Assembly (NCBI RefSeq): GCF_019655855.1
Contig: NZ_BPFX01000007.1
Span: 496,001 to 560,000, forward strand
DNA: 64,000 nt
Direction: 5' to 3'
Source: Pseudomonas paralcaligenes
GTDB taxonomy: Bacteria; Pseudomonadota; Gammaproteobacteria; Pseudomonadales; Pseudomonadaceae
This document shows, in pieces, positions 15,858 to 24,559 of the stretch. The translations under genes were made by a program, and so were the position numbers. Numbering within the stretch: position 1 is the first letter of the stretch; each line of letters opens with the position of its first letter. The notes beneath the pieces are model-generated. The model made no database searches, was not told where the DNA came from, and saw only the letters and a list, made by a program, of their open reading frames with translations.

Positions 15858-16962
15858 CCTGGGCGTCGGCAAAGTCCTGCCACTCCGGGCTGCCGCTGCG
15901 CAGCCGCCGCACCACGCGCAGGTAGTCGCGGAAGCGCCGGGCATCCTGTTCGTCGTCCTTGATCACCGTGCCCAGCATGAAGCGCGACAGGTCGCGCGGC
16001 CGCACCTCGGGCAGGCCGAAGTAGTGGCACTGCACCGCCGCGCTGAAGGCCACCGCGATGGCCTCGGCCGTGGACAGCACCGTCGTCGGCGATTCGACCG
16101 CCGTGCCCTGGACGCTGCCGGCGCGCAGCTCCTGGAACGCGGTCGCCAGCAACTGCGCCACATCGCCGCTCAACCCGGTGGCGATGCCCTGCTCGCTCAG
16201 TTGGCGGTTGACCTCGCGCTGCAGGAGTTCCTTCTGCTCCTGCAGGCGCGCCAGCGGGCGCATGGTTTCGAAATTGAAGCGGCGCTTGAGCGCCGAGGAC
16301 ATGTCGTTGACGCCGCGGTCCTTGAGGTTGGCGGTGGCGATCACGTTGAAGCCGGGCTGCGCCAGCAGGTAGGCGCCGTCGCTCTCCTTCATCTCCGGCA
16401 CCTGCAACAGGCGCTCGGAGAGGATGGGGATGAGGTTGTCCTGCACCTCGGTCGGGCAGCGGGTGATTTCCTCGAAACGCAGCAGGGCGCCACGGCTCAT
16501 GGCCCGGTGCAGCGGCCCGGGCACCAGTGCCTCGGGACCCGGCCCGGAACGCAGCAGGAGGGCGTAGTTCCAGCCGTAGCGGATGTTCTCCTCGACCACC
16601 CCGGCACTACCCTGCACGGCGAGGGTGCTATCGCCGCAAATGGCCGCCGCCAGCAGCTCCGACAGCAGCGACTTGGCCGTGCCGGGCTCACCCACCAGCA
16701 TCAGCCCACGCTGGCCGATCAGGGTGACGATGGCGCGCTCGACCACGTCGTCGTTGCCGAACACCTTGCGCAGCACCGGGGCACCGCCGATCTCGTCGCC
16801 ACCGCTGCCGAGGATGAAGGTGCGCACCATGGCCGGCGACAGGCGCCAGCCGGGCGGACGCGGGCCGCCGTCGGCCTCGGCCAGGCGCTGCAGCTCGGCG
16901 GCGTGCGCCTGCTCGGCGGGCAGGCGCTGGACCGCGTCACTTTTCGGATCGTTCCCGCTCAT
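15850..16962 (-). CDS. MoxR-type AAA+ ATPase (YehL-like)
   Basis: A 370-aa AAA+ ATPase. The start at 16962 follows GAGGAG with good spacing. Walker A is LVGEPGTAKS near residue 90; the Walker B region reads LLRFEEITRCP, with Glu where Asp is usual; sensor 1 is NVIATANLKDRG, followed by SALKRRFNFE (arginine finger). MoxR-group ATPases act as chaperones that insert cofactors or remodel complexes together with VWA partners, one of which is encoded two genes downstream. The DUF5682 start overlaps its 3' end by 8 bases. It corresponds to E. coli YehL. Confidence 0.87.
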   Translation of the reverse strand: MSGNDPKSDAVQRLPAEQAHAAELQRLAEADGGPRPPGWRLSPAMVRTFILGSGGDEIGGAPVLRKVFGNDDVVERAIVTLIGQRGLMLVGEPGTAKSLLSELLAAAICGDSTLAVQGSAGVVEENIRYGWNYALLLRSGPGPEALVPGPLHRAMSRGALLRFEEITRCPTEVQDNLIPILSERLLQVPEMKESDGAYLLAQPGFNVIATANLKDRGVNDMSSALKRRFNFETMRPLARLQEQKELLQREVNRQLSEQGIATGLSGDVAQLLATAFQELRAGSVQGTAVESPTTVLSTAEAIAVAFSAAVQCHYFGLPEVRPRDLSRFMLGTVIKDDEQDARRFRDYLRVVRRLRSGSPEWQDFADAQDD

Positions 16963-16996
16963 TCGCCTCTCCTCGTGGTGGCATTCGGCGCGGCCA

Positions 16997-19900
16997 TCAC
17001 GCCGACTCCAGTTGCAACAGCGTTTCGGCCTGGGCCAGCAAGGTGTTGAGCAAGGCGGGCGGCAGGTCCTCCATGCGCTGGCGGACATAGCCCTCCTCTT
17101 CCCGCTTGCTCACCGTGAAGGTCCCGACTTCCACTTCCTCGTCCGGATCGAAGAACACACTGATTCCGCTATGGTCGAGGCTCATCAGCCAGCGCTCGCC
17201 GTCCAGGGACCAGTAGTGCTCGTTGACCATCGCGCCATCGCCGGCCTCCCCCTTGAGGTAGCCCCAGCGCTCCAGCAGGCTGCCCAGCTTGCCACGCGAC
17301 AGGCACGCGCCCTTGGCGCGGGCGAGTTCACTGGCCTGCAGCTCCTCGGCGGAAGGTCGAACCACCACGATCTCCCATTGGCCGATCGGCGACACCAGGG
17401 CGTAGTCGGCGAAGTGTTGCACCCAGGCCGCGCGCTCGTCCTCCTCCAGTTCCAGGGGATGGGCGATATGCACCCGCGCGCCGTCCGCCAGGGCGAAGTC
17501 CCGGTCCTGCAGGTCGATCAACGCTCCGGTATCGTCCGGCCGGAAACGCGCCAATGGCTGGCCATCCGCCGACTCGGCGGCCCACACCACGCCCTGGGCG
17601 ATGCAGGCCATCAACGGATGCTCGGCGAACAGGCGGCGCCAGGTCTCGGCCGGCCAGGAGGTGCCGAGCTGCAAGGCGCGGGTCAGGCGCCTGGCCTGCT
17701 GCTTGAGCACCGGCTTGAGGTTCTTGGTCAGCGCCTTGTACTGGTTCTCCGCCAGGCTGCGCTTGTCCGGGTCCTCGCCGGCCTTGGCCTTGGGCAGGCT
17801 CTTGCCGGCCTTGCCCTTCTCGTCCAGCACCGCCAGGCTCAGGTCGGGACGGATGCGCACGGTGTAGACGGTCGGCCCCACATCCAGCTTCAGGCCGTCG
17901 CGCTGCAGTCCGAAATCGGGCACCAGCTGTTCGAGGAACTCCTCCAGGGTCATGTCCTGCTTCTGCGCCACCTCGGTGAGCGCCAGGCGGGCATTCTGCA
18001 TGATCGAATCGGAGAACTTGCCGCTTTCCCACAGCTCGCGCACCTGGGACACCCCATAGTTGCCGGGCAGCCGGCACAGCAGGCGGATGGCGGCGCTGGC
18101 CTTCTGCTTGCGCACCTTCTTCCAGTCCTTGACGGCCTTGACCAGGGCATTGGCCGCGCGCTCGTCGCCATAGGGCTCCAGCGGCAGCAGCAGCCAGTCC
18201 TGGGCGGTCGCGCCATCGGCGGCGATCCACTGCTCGACGCCGAGCAGCGCCAGGTCGCTGCGCCGCCCCGCCGGCAGGAACGCCAGGATCTGCCGGGCAC
18301 GCCGCGGCAGCACTTCTCCGCCTTCGGCGAGGATGGCCAGCAGGAACTGCCCGAGCGGCTCGCCGAGGGGCGCCAGCAGGCTGGCAAAGGCGTCGTTCCA
18401 GCATTTACCGACCGCCGAGGGGACCTTGGCGCCCCGCGCCTGGGCCTGCAGGCCCGCCAGGTCGATGCCGGCCCAGGGGTCGAGCCCCTGCAGCGGATAC
18501 CCGGCGCGCTCCAGCGCATCGAGGCTGACGCTGCGGCTGTACTCGTCGTGGGCCTTGTCGGCGATGTGCTGCGCGATCGGCTCCGCCATGGCCGGGTCCG
18601 GGGACAGGGCCATGCCGATCAGCACCGGCTTGCGGGCCTTCGGCGCGGCGTCGAGCAGGCCGCTGCGCAGCAACACCTGGGGAGCGCATCGGGCGACCAG
18701 GGATACCGCGGGCACCCGCAGCGTCTTCGAGTTGCTGGCGAAGACCCGGCTCAAGGCATCGGCACAGGCTTCGAGGCACGCATCGTCGAACAGGGGCAGC
18801 AAGGTGATCTGCGCCTTCTCGTCGAGATCGGCGAATGCCGAGGGATGGGCCAGCAGGGCGCGCCGCACGGCTTGCACGACCGCCGGACGGGGGCGCGAGC
18901 CGAGTGTCAGGAAACGGCCGGCCATCGAGGGAAGCAGCTGCAACAGCGGCGTCTGGTGGCCCCCGAGTACCACGACCACGCGCTTCAGGGAATCGTCATA
19001 TGCCTCTTCGACGTATCGATGGAAAAGCTGCGGGGCCTCGTCGAACAGCGTCTCGACAAAAGCCATCAGCCCTGCGTGCTCGGTGTCGCTGCCCAAGCCA
19101 TCATAGGCAAAGCATTTCTCTATTATTTTCAGGCGGTCGTCGGCATCGCCTGCGGCACTCCAGAGCAACGTCCAGCGCTCGATGCGATCGCGACCCCGCC
19201 AGAGGTCGCCCGCGTCCAGGCAGTCGATAAAGAGCGCGGGATAATCCCGGCTGACCTGGGTCAGTACCTCCCAGTTGCCTGGCTCCGGCACCCAGGCATC
19301 CCGGCCCCAGCCGTCCTCGTCGTCAGCATTTCTGAGGACAGTGGCCAGCTCGAGCAAACGCACCGCAGCCATGCCCGGCAACGAGGCATTGGGTGACTTC
19401 AGGTACGAGCGGAGCCGGTCCACATCCGCAACCTTATCGAGCAGCCTGAAGCACGGCCGGGCCTGCGGATCGTTGGCGAGCACCCGCACGATGAGGTCGT
19501 GCAGAGCGGCCTCGTCGAGGTGATCCGCCAGCTTCTCCAGTATCTCGGCGAAATCCCGGCTATCCGACGGGATCTTGGCAATGACCTCGCCATACCATTC
19601 CAGGGCCTTCGGCGAGTTCAGGTCCGTGCTGAATCCCGCCCCCAGCTCGAACTTGCGCTGGTGGAACATCAATGCCGCCTCCGGGCAACGGGCGTGGAAT
19701 TCGCCATTGCCCCACAGACCGGCCAGCACCTCCTTAGAGGTGCCCTCCAGGAGCCGCCTGAACCCATCCAGAGGCTCGGCGACCAGAACCGCCAGGTTGA
19801 GATCACCGAAGATTTCACTGGCGGGGAAGTCCCTCGCCGAATCCGCGCCCAGAATCTCCCTCAGGCGTGGGCTCTCGACCAGGAGCTTCAGCAGCGGCAG

Positions 19901-20638
19901 GTGGAACTGGTGCCTGACGTTTCGGGCCACGCCATAAGGGAAATCGGTGTCATCGGGACTGCGTGAGATGCTTCCTGCATTGACCAGCAGCAGATCGATC
20001 CAGCGCTCCGGAGTCACCTCGTCGAGTTGGAGCTGTTCCCGGATGATCGTCATGAACAGCCGAAGCCCGATCAGCCTTTCCACGACAAACAGAGGAAGCT
20101 CCTGCCACTCGACCAGCGCATCGCTCAGGCACGCGGGATCGGCTTGCGCCGCCAGCAGCCACTGGTGAACCGCCAACCAGCCGCCCTCGCCAGTGGCGAT
20201 ATCCCGGGCCCATGCCTTCATCAGCGTGCCCGCCACGCGCTCCCAGGCGCGCTGCCCGGCTCCGCTCGCGCTGGGCAGCCAGGTCCGGCCCAGGCTCCCG
20301 CTGCTGGCGAAGGGGCTGAACAGCAGGATGACGCGCTCCCAGCGGTCCAGCCACGCCTCGGCGGGCCGGTCGGCCAACGCCCAGCCATAGAACGCCTTGA
20401 CGCGGTCGCCGATGTAGAAGTTGGAGGCGCCCTGGTTGTGCAGATAGGCGTTCTGCGCCAGAGCCCGGCGCCACTCGTCAGGCAGGTCCGCCTGCGCCCG
20501 CCAGTAGCGCTCCACGCCGGCGAAGTCGAGCCCCGTGCCGATGGAGTGTCGCTGGTAGGCGCTGGCCAGCCGCTGCAGAAAGTCCGCCTCGTCCTTGGCC
20601 TGCGCCAGATGATGGATAAAGTCGATGTCGTCCGTCAT
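16997..20638 (-). CDS. DUF4132 protein, copy B (YehI/MolR-like)
   Basis: A 1213-aa giant protein. The C-terminal about 250 residues are the DUF4132 region (VVWAAESADGQPLARFRPDD, VHIAHPLELEEDERAAWVQH, YALVSPIGQWE, then ERWGYLKGEAGDGAMV). The N-terminal about 800 residues are helix-rich with leucine-rich HEAT-like character (inference). There is no N-terminal WGR domain of the sort found in some DUF4132 proteins. The family includes E. coli YehI and MolR. The neighbouring gene 20742-24392 is a close paralog; both end in LLNTLLAQAETL followed by a short LESA tail. It lies 34 bp upstream of the MoxR gene. Function unknown; likely a large scaffold or sensor in the system. Confidence 0.82.
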   Translation of the reverse strand: MTDDIDFIHHLAQAKDEADFLQRLASAYQRHSIGTGLDFAGVERYWRAQADLPDEWRRALAQNAYLHNQGASNFYIGDRVKAFYGWALADRPAEAWLDRWERVILLFSPFASSGSLGRTWLPSASGAGQRAWERVAGTLMKAWARDIATGEGGWLAVHQWLLAAQADPACLSDALVEWQELPLFVVERLIGLRLFMTIIREQLQLDEVTPERWIDLLLVNAGSISRSPDDTDFPYGVARNVRHQFHLPLLKLLVESPRLREILGADSARDFPASEIFGDLNLAVLVAEPLDGFRRLLEGTSKEVLAGLWGNGEFHARCPEAALMFHQRKFELGAGFSTDLNSPKALEWYGEVIAKIPSDSRDFAEILEKLADHLDEAALHDLIVRVLANDPQARPCFRLLDKVADVDRLRSYLKSPNASLPGMAAVRLLELATVLRNADDEDGWGRDAWVPEPGNWEVLTQVSRDYPALFIDCLDAGDLWRGRDRIERWTLLWSAAGDADDRLKIIEKCFAYDGLGSDTEHAGLMAFVETLFDEAPQLFHRYVEEAYDDSLKRVVVVLGGHQTPLLQLLPSMAGRFLTLGSRPRPAVVQAVRRALLAHPSAFADLDEKAQITLLPLFDDACLEACADALSRVFASNSKTLRVPAVSLVARCAPQVLLRSGLLDAAPKARKPVLIGMALSPDPAMAEPIAQHIADKAHDEYSRSVSLDALERAGYPLQGLDPWAGIDLAGLQAQARGAKVPSAVGKCWNDAFASLLAPLGEPLGQFLLAILAEGGEVLPRRARQILAFLPAGRRSDLALLGVEQWIAADGATAQDWLLLPLEPYGDERAANALVKAVKDWKKVRKQKASAAIRLLCRLPGNYGVSQVRELWESGKFSDSIMQNARLALTEVAQKQDMTLEEFLEQLVPDFGLQRDGLKLDVGPTVYTVRIRPDLSLAVLDEKGKAGKSLPKAKAGEDPDKRSLAENQYKALTKNLKPVLKQQARRLTRALQLGTSWPAETWRRLFAEHPLMACIAQGVVWAAESADGQPLARFRPDDTGALIDLQDRDFALADGARVHIAHPLELEEDERAAWVQHFADYALVSPIGQWEIVVVRPSAEELQASELARAKGACLSRGKLGSLLERWGYLKGEAGDGAMVNEHYWSLDGERWLMSLDHSGISVFFDPDEEVEVGTFTVSKREEEGYVRQRMEDLPPALLNTLLAQAETLLQLESA

Positions 20639-20741
20639 GAATCACCGTCCCGGGTAGATTTCGAAGTGCTGTTTCTCAGGGCTCGCACCGGTCGCGGCCG
20701 GTCATTCGGTCCGCGCCTCATCGGTTCACGGCGCGAGGGCA

Positions 20742-23700
20742 TCAGGCCGACTCCAGCCGCACCAGGGTCTCGGCCTGGGCCAGCAGCGTATTGAGCAGGG
20801 TCGGCGGCAGGTCCTTGAGCCGCTGCGGCACGTAGGGGCCGTCGTCGTCCTTGCGGCTGACCGTGAACGAGCCCACCTCCACCGACTCCTCGGCCTCGAA
20901 GATGACGCTGAAGCCATCGTGATCGAGGCGGATCATCCAGCGCTGGTTGTCGAGATAGGCGTAGTGGTCATCGATCATGGCGCCGTCGCCGGTATGCCCC
21001 TTGGTGTAGCCCCAGCGATCCAGCAGGCCGCCGATCTGGGCGCGGGTCACGTTGACGCCCTTGGCCCGGTCGATCTGCTCGGCGCCCAGTTCCTGTTCGG
21101 TCGGCGGGCAGACAGCTGCCTCCCATTGGCCGATGGGCGAGGTCAGCTCGTAGTCGGCCATGTGCTGCGCCCAGGCTTCGCGCTCGGCGGCATCCAGTTC
21201 CAGCGGATGGGCGATGTGCACCTGCGCATCGGCGGGCAGTTCCACCGGCGCGTCGTCGAGGCCAATCAGGACACCGGTGGCGTCCGGGCGGAAACGGACC
21301 AGGGGCTGGCCGTCCGCGTCTTCCGCGGCCCACACCACGGCCTGGCCGATACAGCTCATCAGCGGCTGCTCGACGAACAACCGGCGCCAGGTCTGCGCCG
21401 TCCAGCTGGTGCCCAGCTGGAAGTGACCGACCAGCCGCTTGCCCTGCTGCTTGAGCACAGGCTTGAGGTTCTTCGACAAGGCCTTGAACTGCGCCTCCGC
21501 CAGGTCACGCTTGGCCGGGTCCTCGCTGGCCTTGGCCTTGGGCAGGCTCTTGCCGGCCTTGCCGTTCTCGGCCACTACCACCAGGCTCATGTCCGCCGCG
21601 ATGCGCACGGTGTAGACGGTGCTGCCGACGTCCAGCCTGAGGCCGTCGCGCTGCATGCCGAAATCGGGCACCAGCAGTTCGAGGAACTCGTCCAGGTCCA
21701 TGTCCTGCTGCTGGGCGGCCTCGACCAGGATCTGCCGGGTGGTGTCCTTGAGCGCCTCGGCGAACTTGCCGTTCTCCCACAGCTCGCGCACCTGGGAAGC
21801 GCCGTAGACACCCGGAATCCGGCAGAGCGTGCGCAGCCCCAGGGCGGCCTTGGCCTTGCGCTGTTTCTTCCAGCCCTTGATGGCCTTGACCAGGGCGTTG
21901 ACCGCCCGCTCGTCCCCATACAGATCCAGCAGAGGCAGCAGCCAGTCGAACTCGGTCGAGTCCTCGCGCAGTATCCAGAACTCGACGGCGTGCAGCGCCA
22001 GGTCGCTGCACCGGCCGGCCGGCATCAGGCGCGTGATCTGGCGCACCCGGCGCGGCAGCCCGCCTTCGCCGGACTCGGCCAGCAGCGAAAGCGCATACCG
22101 CCCCAGCGCCTCGCCGAGCGCCTCGGTGAGTTGCGCGACCCGGTCGTCCCAGTACAGGTCGACGGCGGGCGCGATGGTGGCGTCGCGCGCTATCGCCTGC
22201 AGGGCCGCCAGGTCCAGGTCGAGCCAGGGGTCCAGCCCCTGGAGCGGATACTGGGCCCGCTCCAGCGCGTCCAGGCTCAGGCTGCGGCTGTAGTCGTCGT
22301 GGGCCTTGTCGTCCAGATGGCGGGCGATCAGTCCGGCCATCCCGGAGGCGCGCGACAGCGCCATGCCGGTGAGGATGGTCTTGCGCGGCTTGGGCGGTGT
22401 ATCCAGCAGTGCGCAGCGCTCGATGAGCTCAGGGCTGCAGCGGGCGATGAGCGCGGCGGCCGGAACGCGGACCGGCCTGGAGCTGCTGCCCAGCAACTGG
22501 ATCAGGGCATCCCGGCAGGCTTCGACACAGGCTTCGTCCATCAGCGGCAGCAGGCGCAGTTGCTCCTTCTGCTCGAGCGCGGAGAACGAGTCCGGGTAGG
22601 CGCTCAAGCTGCGGCGCACGGCCTTGAAGATGGCCTTGCCGGGCCGCTGGCTGGGCTTGATGAAGCGTACGGCGACCGCGGCCGTCAGCGCCTGCAGGGG
22701 CGAGTCGATGGCCCCCAGCAAGGCCGCGATGTCGGACAGGTTGTAGGGGTGCTCCTTCGCGATGTACTGCTGGAACGCTTCGGGAGCCTCGGCGTACCGG
22801 GACTCCGCGAAGCGCACCGGCTCGTCGAAACCGCGCTGCGCGTAGTGCAGGCTGCCCAGCAGCAGCCCGGCCATCCGCTGCCGGTCATCCGGGCTGGCGG
22901 CCCGCCACAGGATGGCCCAGCGCTCGAAGCTGTCGGCGCCCGACCACAGGTCATGCACGAAAAGCGCGGAGATGAACAGATGCGGATACGCCTGGCTGGC
23001 ACGTTCGAGCAACTGCCTGTTCTCGGGCTCGGCCTGCCACGCGTCACGGGCCTTGGGGTCGGCGCCGGGCTGGCGCAGCGTGACGGCCAGCTTCATCAGG
23101 CGCCTGACGGCAGCGTGCCTCAGGCTGTCGTTGGCGGCTTCCAGGTAGGCATAGAGGCGGTCGGTATCCAGCGCGTGCGAGAGAATGTCCCAGTGGACCC
23201 AGGCGCGCTCATCGTTCGCCACGACGCTGGCGATGACCTCGTGGAACTGCTCTTCGGCCAGTTGATCCTTCAGCACCTCGCACAGACGCTCGAACAGACG
23301 ATCCCCCGACGGAACCCGGCCGATGATCTGGCGATACCAGCCCACGGCCTCCGGCGAAATCGGGAAGCAATAGATCTCGCCCTTTGCGGCGAAGCGCCGC
23401 TGCTCCAGGGCCAGCGACGCGGCGGGGAACCCGGTCACGAATCGCTCGGAGCTGCGCAACCCGCCCACCACCTGGCCCGGCAGCGAGTCGAGCCAGGCCA
23501 CGAACGCCGGCAACGGTTCCGCCATCAGCACGGACAGGTCGAACATGCTGAACAGTGTGTTGCTGGCGGATTTCCTGTTGTGGTCCTCGCTGAGCAGGCC
23601 TTCGGCCAGGCGCGGGCTGACGGCGAGCAGACGCAGGGTCGGCAGGGCGAGGTTGTGGCAGAAGGCGTACATGTCCCCCCGCAGGTTCAGCCGGTAGGGC

Positions 23701-24392
23701 AGATCATCGAGGCGTGACACGAAGCTGTACAGCCAGTCTATCCAGTGGTCCGGCCCTTGCTCGCCGAGCAGCAGTTGCTCGCGGACGATGGTCAGGTACA
23801 GACGCAGGTTCAGCAGGACGTCCAGTTGGCTGGAACTCAGCTTGGGAATCCCGGCCAGCACCCGTTGCAGCCAGCCCGGATCGGCCTGGGCATCGAGCAG
23901 CCAGCGATGCAGGCCACCCCACTCGCCCTCGCCGGTGGCGAGCGCCCCGGCCCACGCCAGCATGGCGCCACGCATGACGCCTTCCCATTCGCGGGCCGGG
24001 ATCTTGCCGTCCACATAGTGGGCCCTGGGCATCCAGTTCGAGGCCAGGTAGCAGTCCGAGGTGAAGGGCGCGAGCACCACCACCAGCCGCTCCCAGCACG
24101 CCAGCCAGGCCGGCAGCGGCAGATCGCCCAGCGCCCAGCCGTAGAAGGCGCTGGAAACGGCGCTGATCGAAAAGTACTGGGCCTGCCGCTGGCCCGGGAT
24201 CATCTCCTGGGCGAGCCGCTGCCGCCATGCCTCGGGCAATGCCGCCTCACCGCGCCAGTAGCCTTCGATGCAGGCGAAGTCCAGGTCCTGGCCGACATCC
24301 CGCTCCCGATAGGCCTGCTCCAGGCGCCGCAGGAACTCGTCGTGGCCGTGGGCCTCGGCCAGATGGATGATGACCTCGAAATTGCTCGACAC
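20742..24392 (-). CDS. DUF4132 protein, copy A (YehI/MolR-like)
   Basis: A 1216-aa protein with a GTG start at 24392 preceded by AAGGAG with a 7-base spacer. It is collinear with copy B over the whole length: N-terminal FLRRLEQAYRERDVGQDLDFA versus FLQRLASAYQRHSIGTGLDFA (each quoted pair is the same alignment position), a KSLPKAKA segment, and a C-terminal DUF4132 region with VHIAHPLELDAAEREAW and TSPIGQWE. The pair is clearly a tandem duplication that has diverged. The 103-bp gap to copy B holds no gene. As the first gene of the yeh-like run it probably follows a promoter in the gap 24393-24553. Confidence 0.82.
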   Translation of the reverse strand: MSSNFEVIIHLAEAHGHDEFLRRLEQAYRERDVGQDLDFACIEGYWRGEAALPEAWRQRLAQEMIPGQRQAQYFSISAVSSAFYGWALGDLPLPAWLACWERLVVVLAPFTSDCYLASNWMPRAHYVDGKIPAREWEGVMRGAMLAWAGALATGEGEWGGLHRWLLDAQADPGWLQRVLAGIPKLSSSQLDVLLNLRLYLTIVREQLLLGEQGPDHWIDWLYSFVSRLDDLPYRLNLRGDMYAFCHNLALPTLRLLAVSPRLAEGLLSEDHNRKSASNTLFSMFDLSVLMAEPLPAFVAWLDSLPGQVVGGLRSSERFVTGFPAASLALEQRRFAAKGEIYCFPISPEAVGWYRQIIGRVPSGDRLFERLCEVLKDQLAEEQFHEVIASVVANDERAWVHWDILSHALDTDRLYAYLEAANDSLRHAAVRRLMKLAVTLRQPGADPKARDAWQAEPENRQLLERASQAYPHLFISALFVHDLWSGADSFERWAILWRAASPDDRQRMAGLLLGSLHYAQRGFDEPVRFAESRYAEAPEAFQQYIAKEHPYNLSDIAALLGAIDSPLQALTAAVAVRFIKPSQRPGKAIFKAVRRSLSAYPDSFSALEQKEQLRLLPLMDEACVEACRDALIQLLGSSSRPVRVPAAALIARCSPELIERCALLDTPPKPRKTILTGMALSRASGMAGLIARHLDDKAHDDYSRSLSLDALERAQYPLQGLDPWLDLDLAALQAIARDATIAPAVDLYWDDRVAQLTEALGEALGRYALSLLAESGEGGLPRRVRQITRLMPAGRCSDLALHAVEFWILREDSTEFDWLLPLLDLYGDERAVNALVKAIKGWKKQRKAKAALGLRTLCRIPGVYGASQVRELWENGKFAEALKDTTRQILVEAAQQQDMDLDEFLELLVPDFGMQRDGLRLDVGSTVYTVRIAADMSLVVVAENGKAGKSLPKAKASEDPAKRDLAEAQFKALSKNLKPVLKQQGKRLVGHFQLGTSWTAQTWRRLFVEQPLMSCIGQAVVWAAEDADGQPLVRFRPDATGVLIGLDDAPVELPADAQVHIAHPLELDAAEREAWAQHMADYELTSPIGQWEAAVCPPTEQELGAEQIDRAKGVNVTRAQIGGLLDRWGYTKGHTGDGAMIDDHYAYLDNQRWMIRLDHDGFSVIFEAEESVEVGSFTVSRKDDDGPYVPQRLKDLPPTLLNTLLAQAETLVRLESA

Positions 24393-24540
24393 GGTGACGC
24401 TCCTTATCCGTCGATACGCACTGACGGTGTTCTTCGCGGGTTACGGGGCCAGGCTTTCTTCGCGCCTGGTGGTCGGCTACAGATTCGTCGTTCGCATCGA
24501 CCGGAGGAAGCGGCGAGTTGTCCAGTCGGGTGCCGGGGAA

Positions 24541-24559
24541 ACTTGACGTAGCGTCAAGT
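24541..24559. promoter_or_regulatory. Perfect 8-bp inverted repeat at the end of the membrane ATPase gene
   Basis: ACTTGACG-TAG-CGTCAAGT, a perfect inverted repeat with a 3-bp spacer. It overlaps the stop codon of the upstream ATPase gene and lies about 150 bp before the GTG of the first DUF4132 gene. It could be an operator for the HTH protein encoded upstream, or an RNA hairpin. No T-run follows, so a simple intrinsic terminator is unlikely. Confidence 0.35.
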
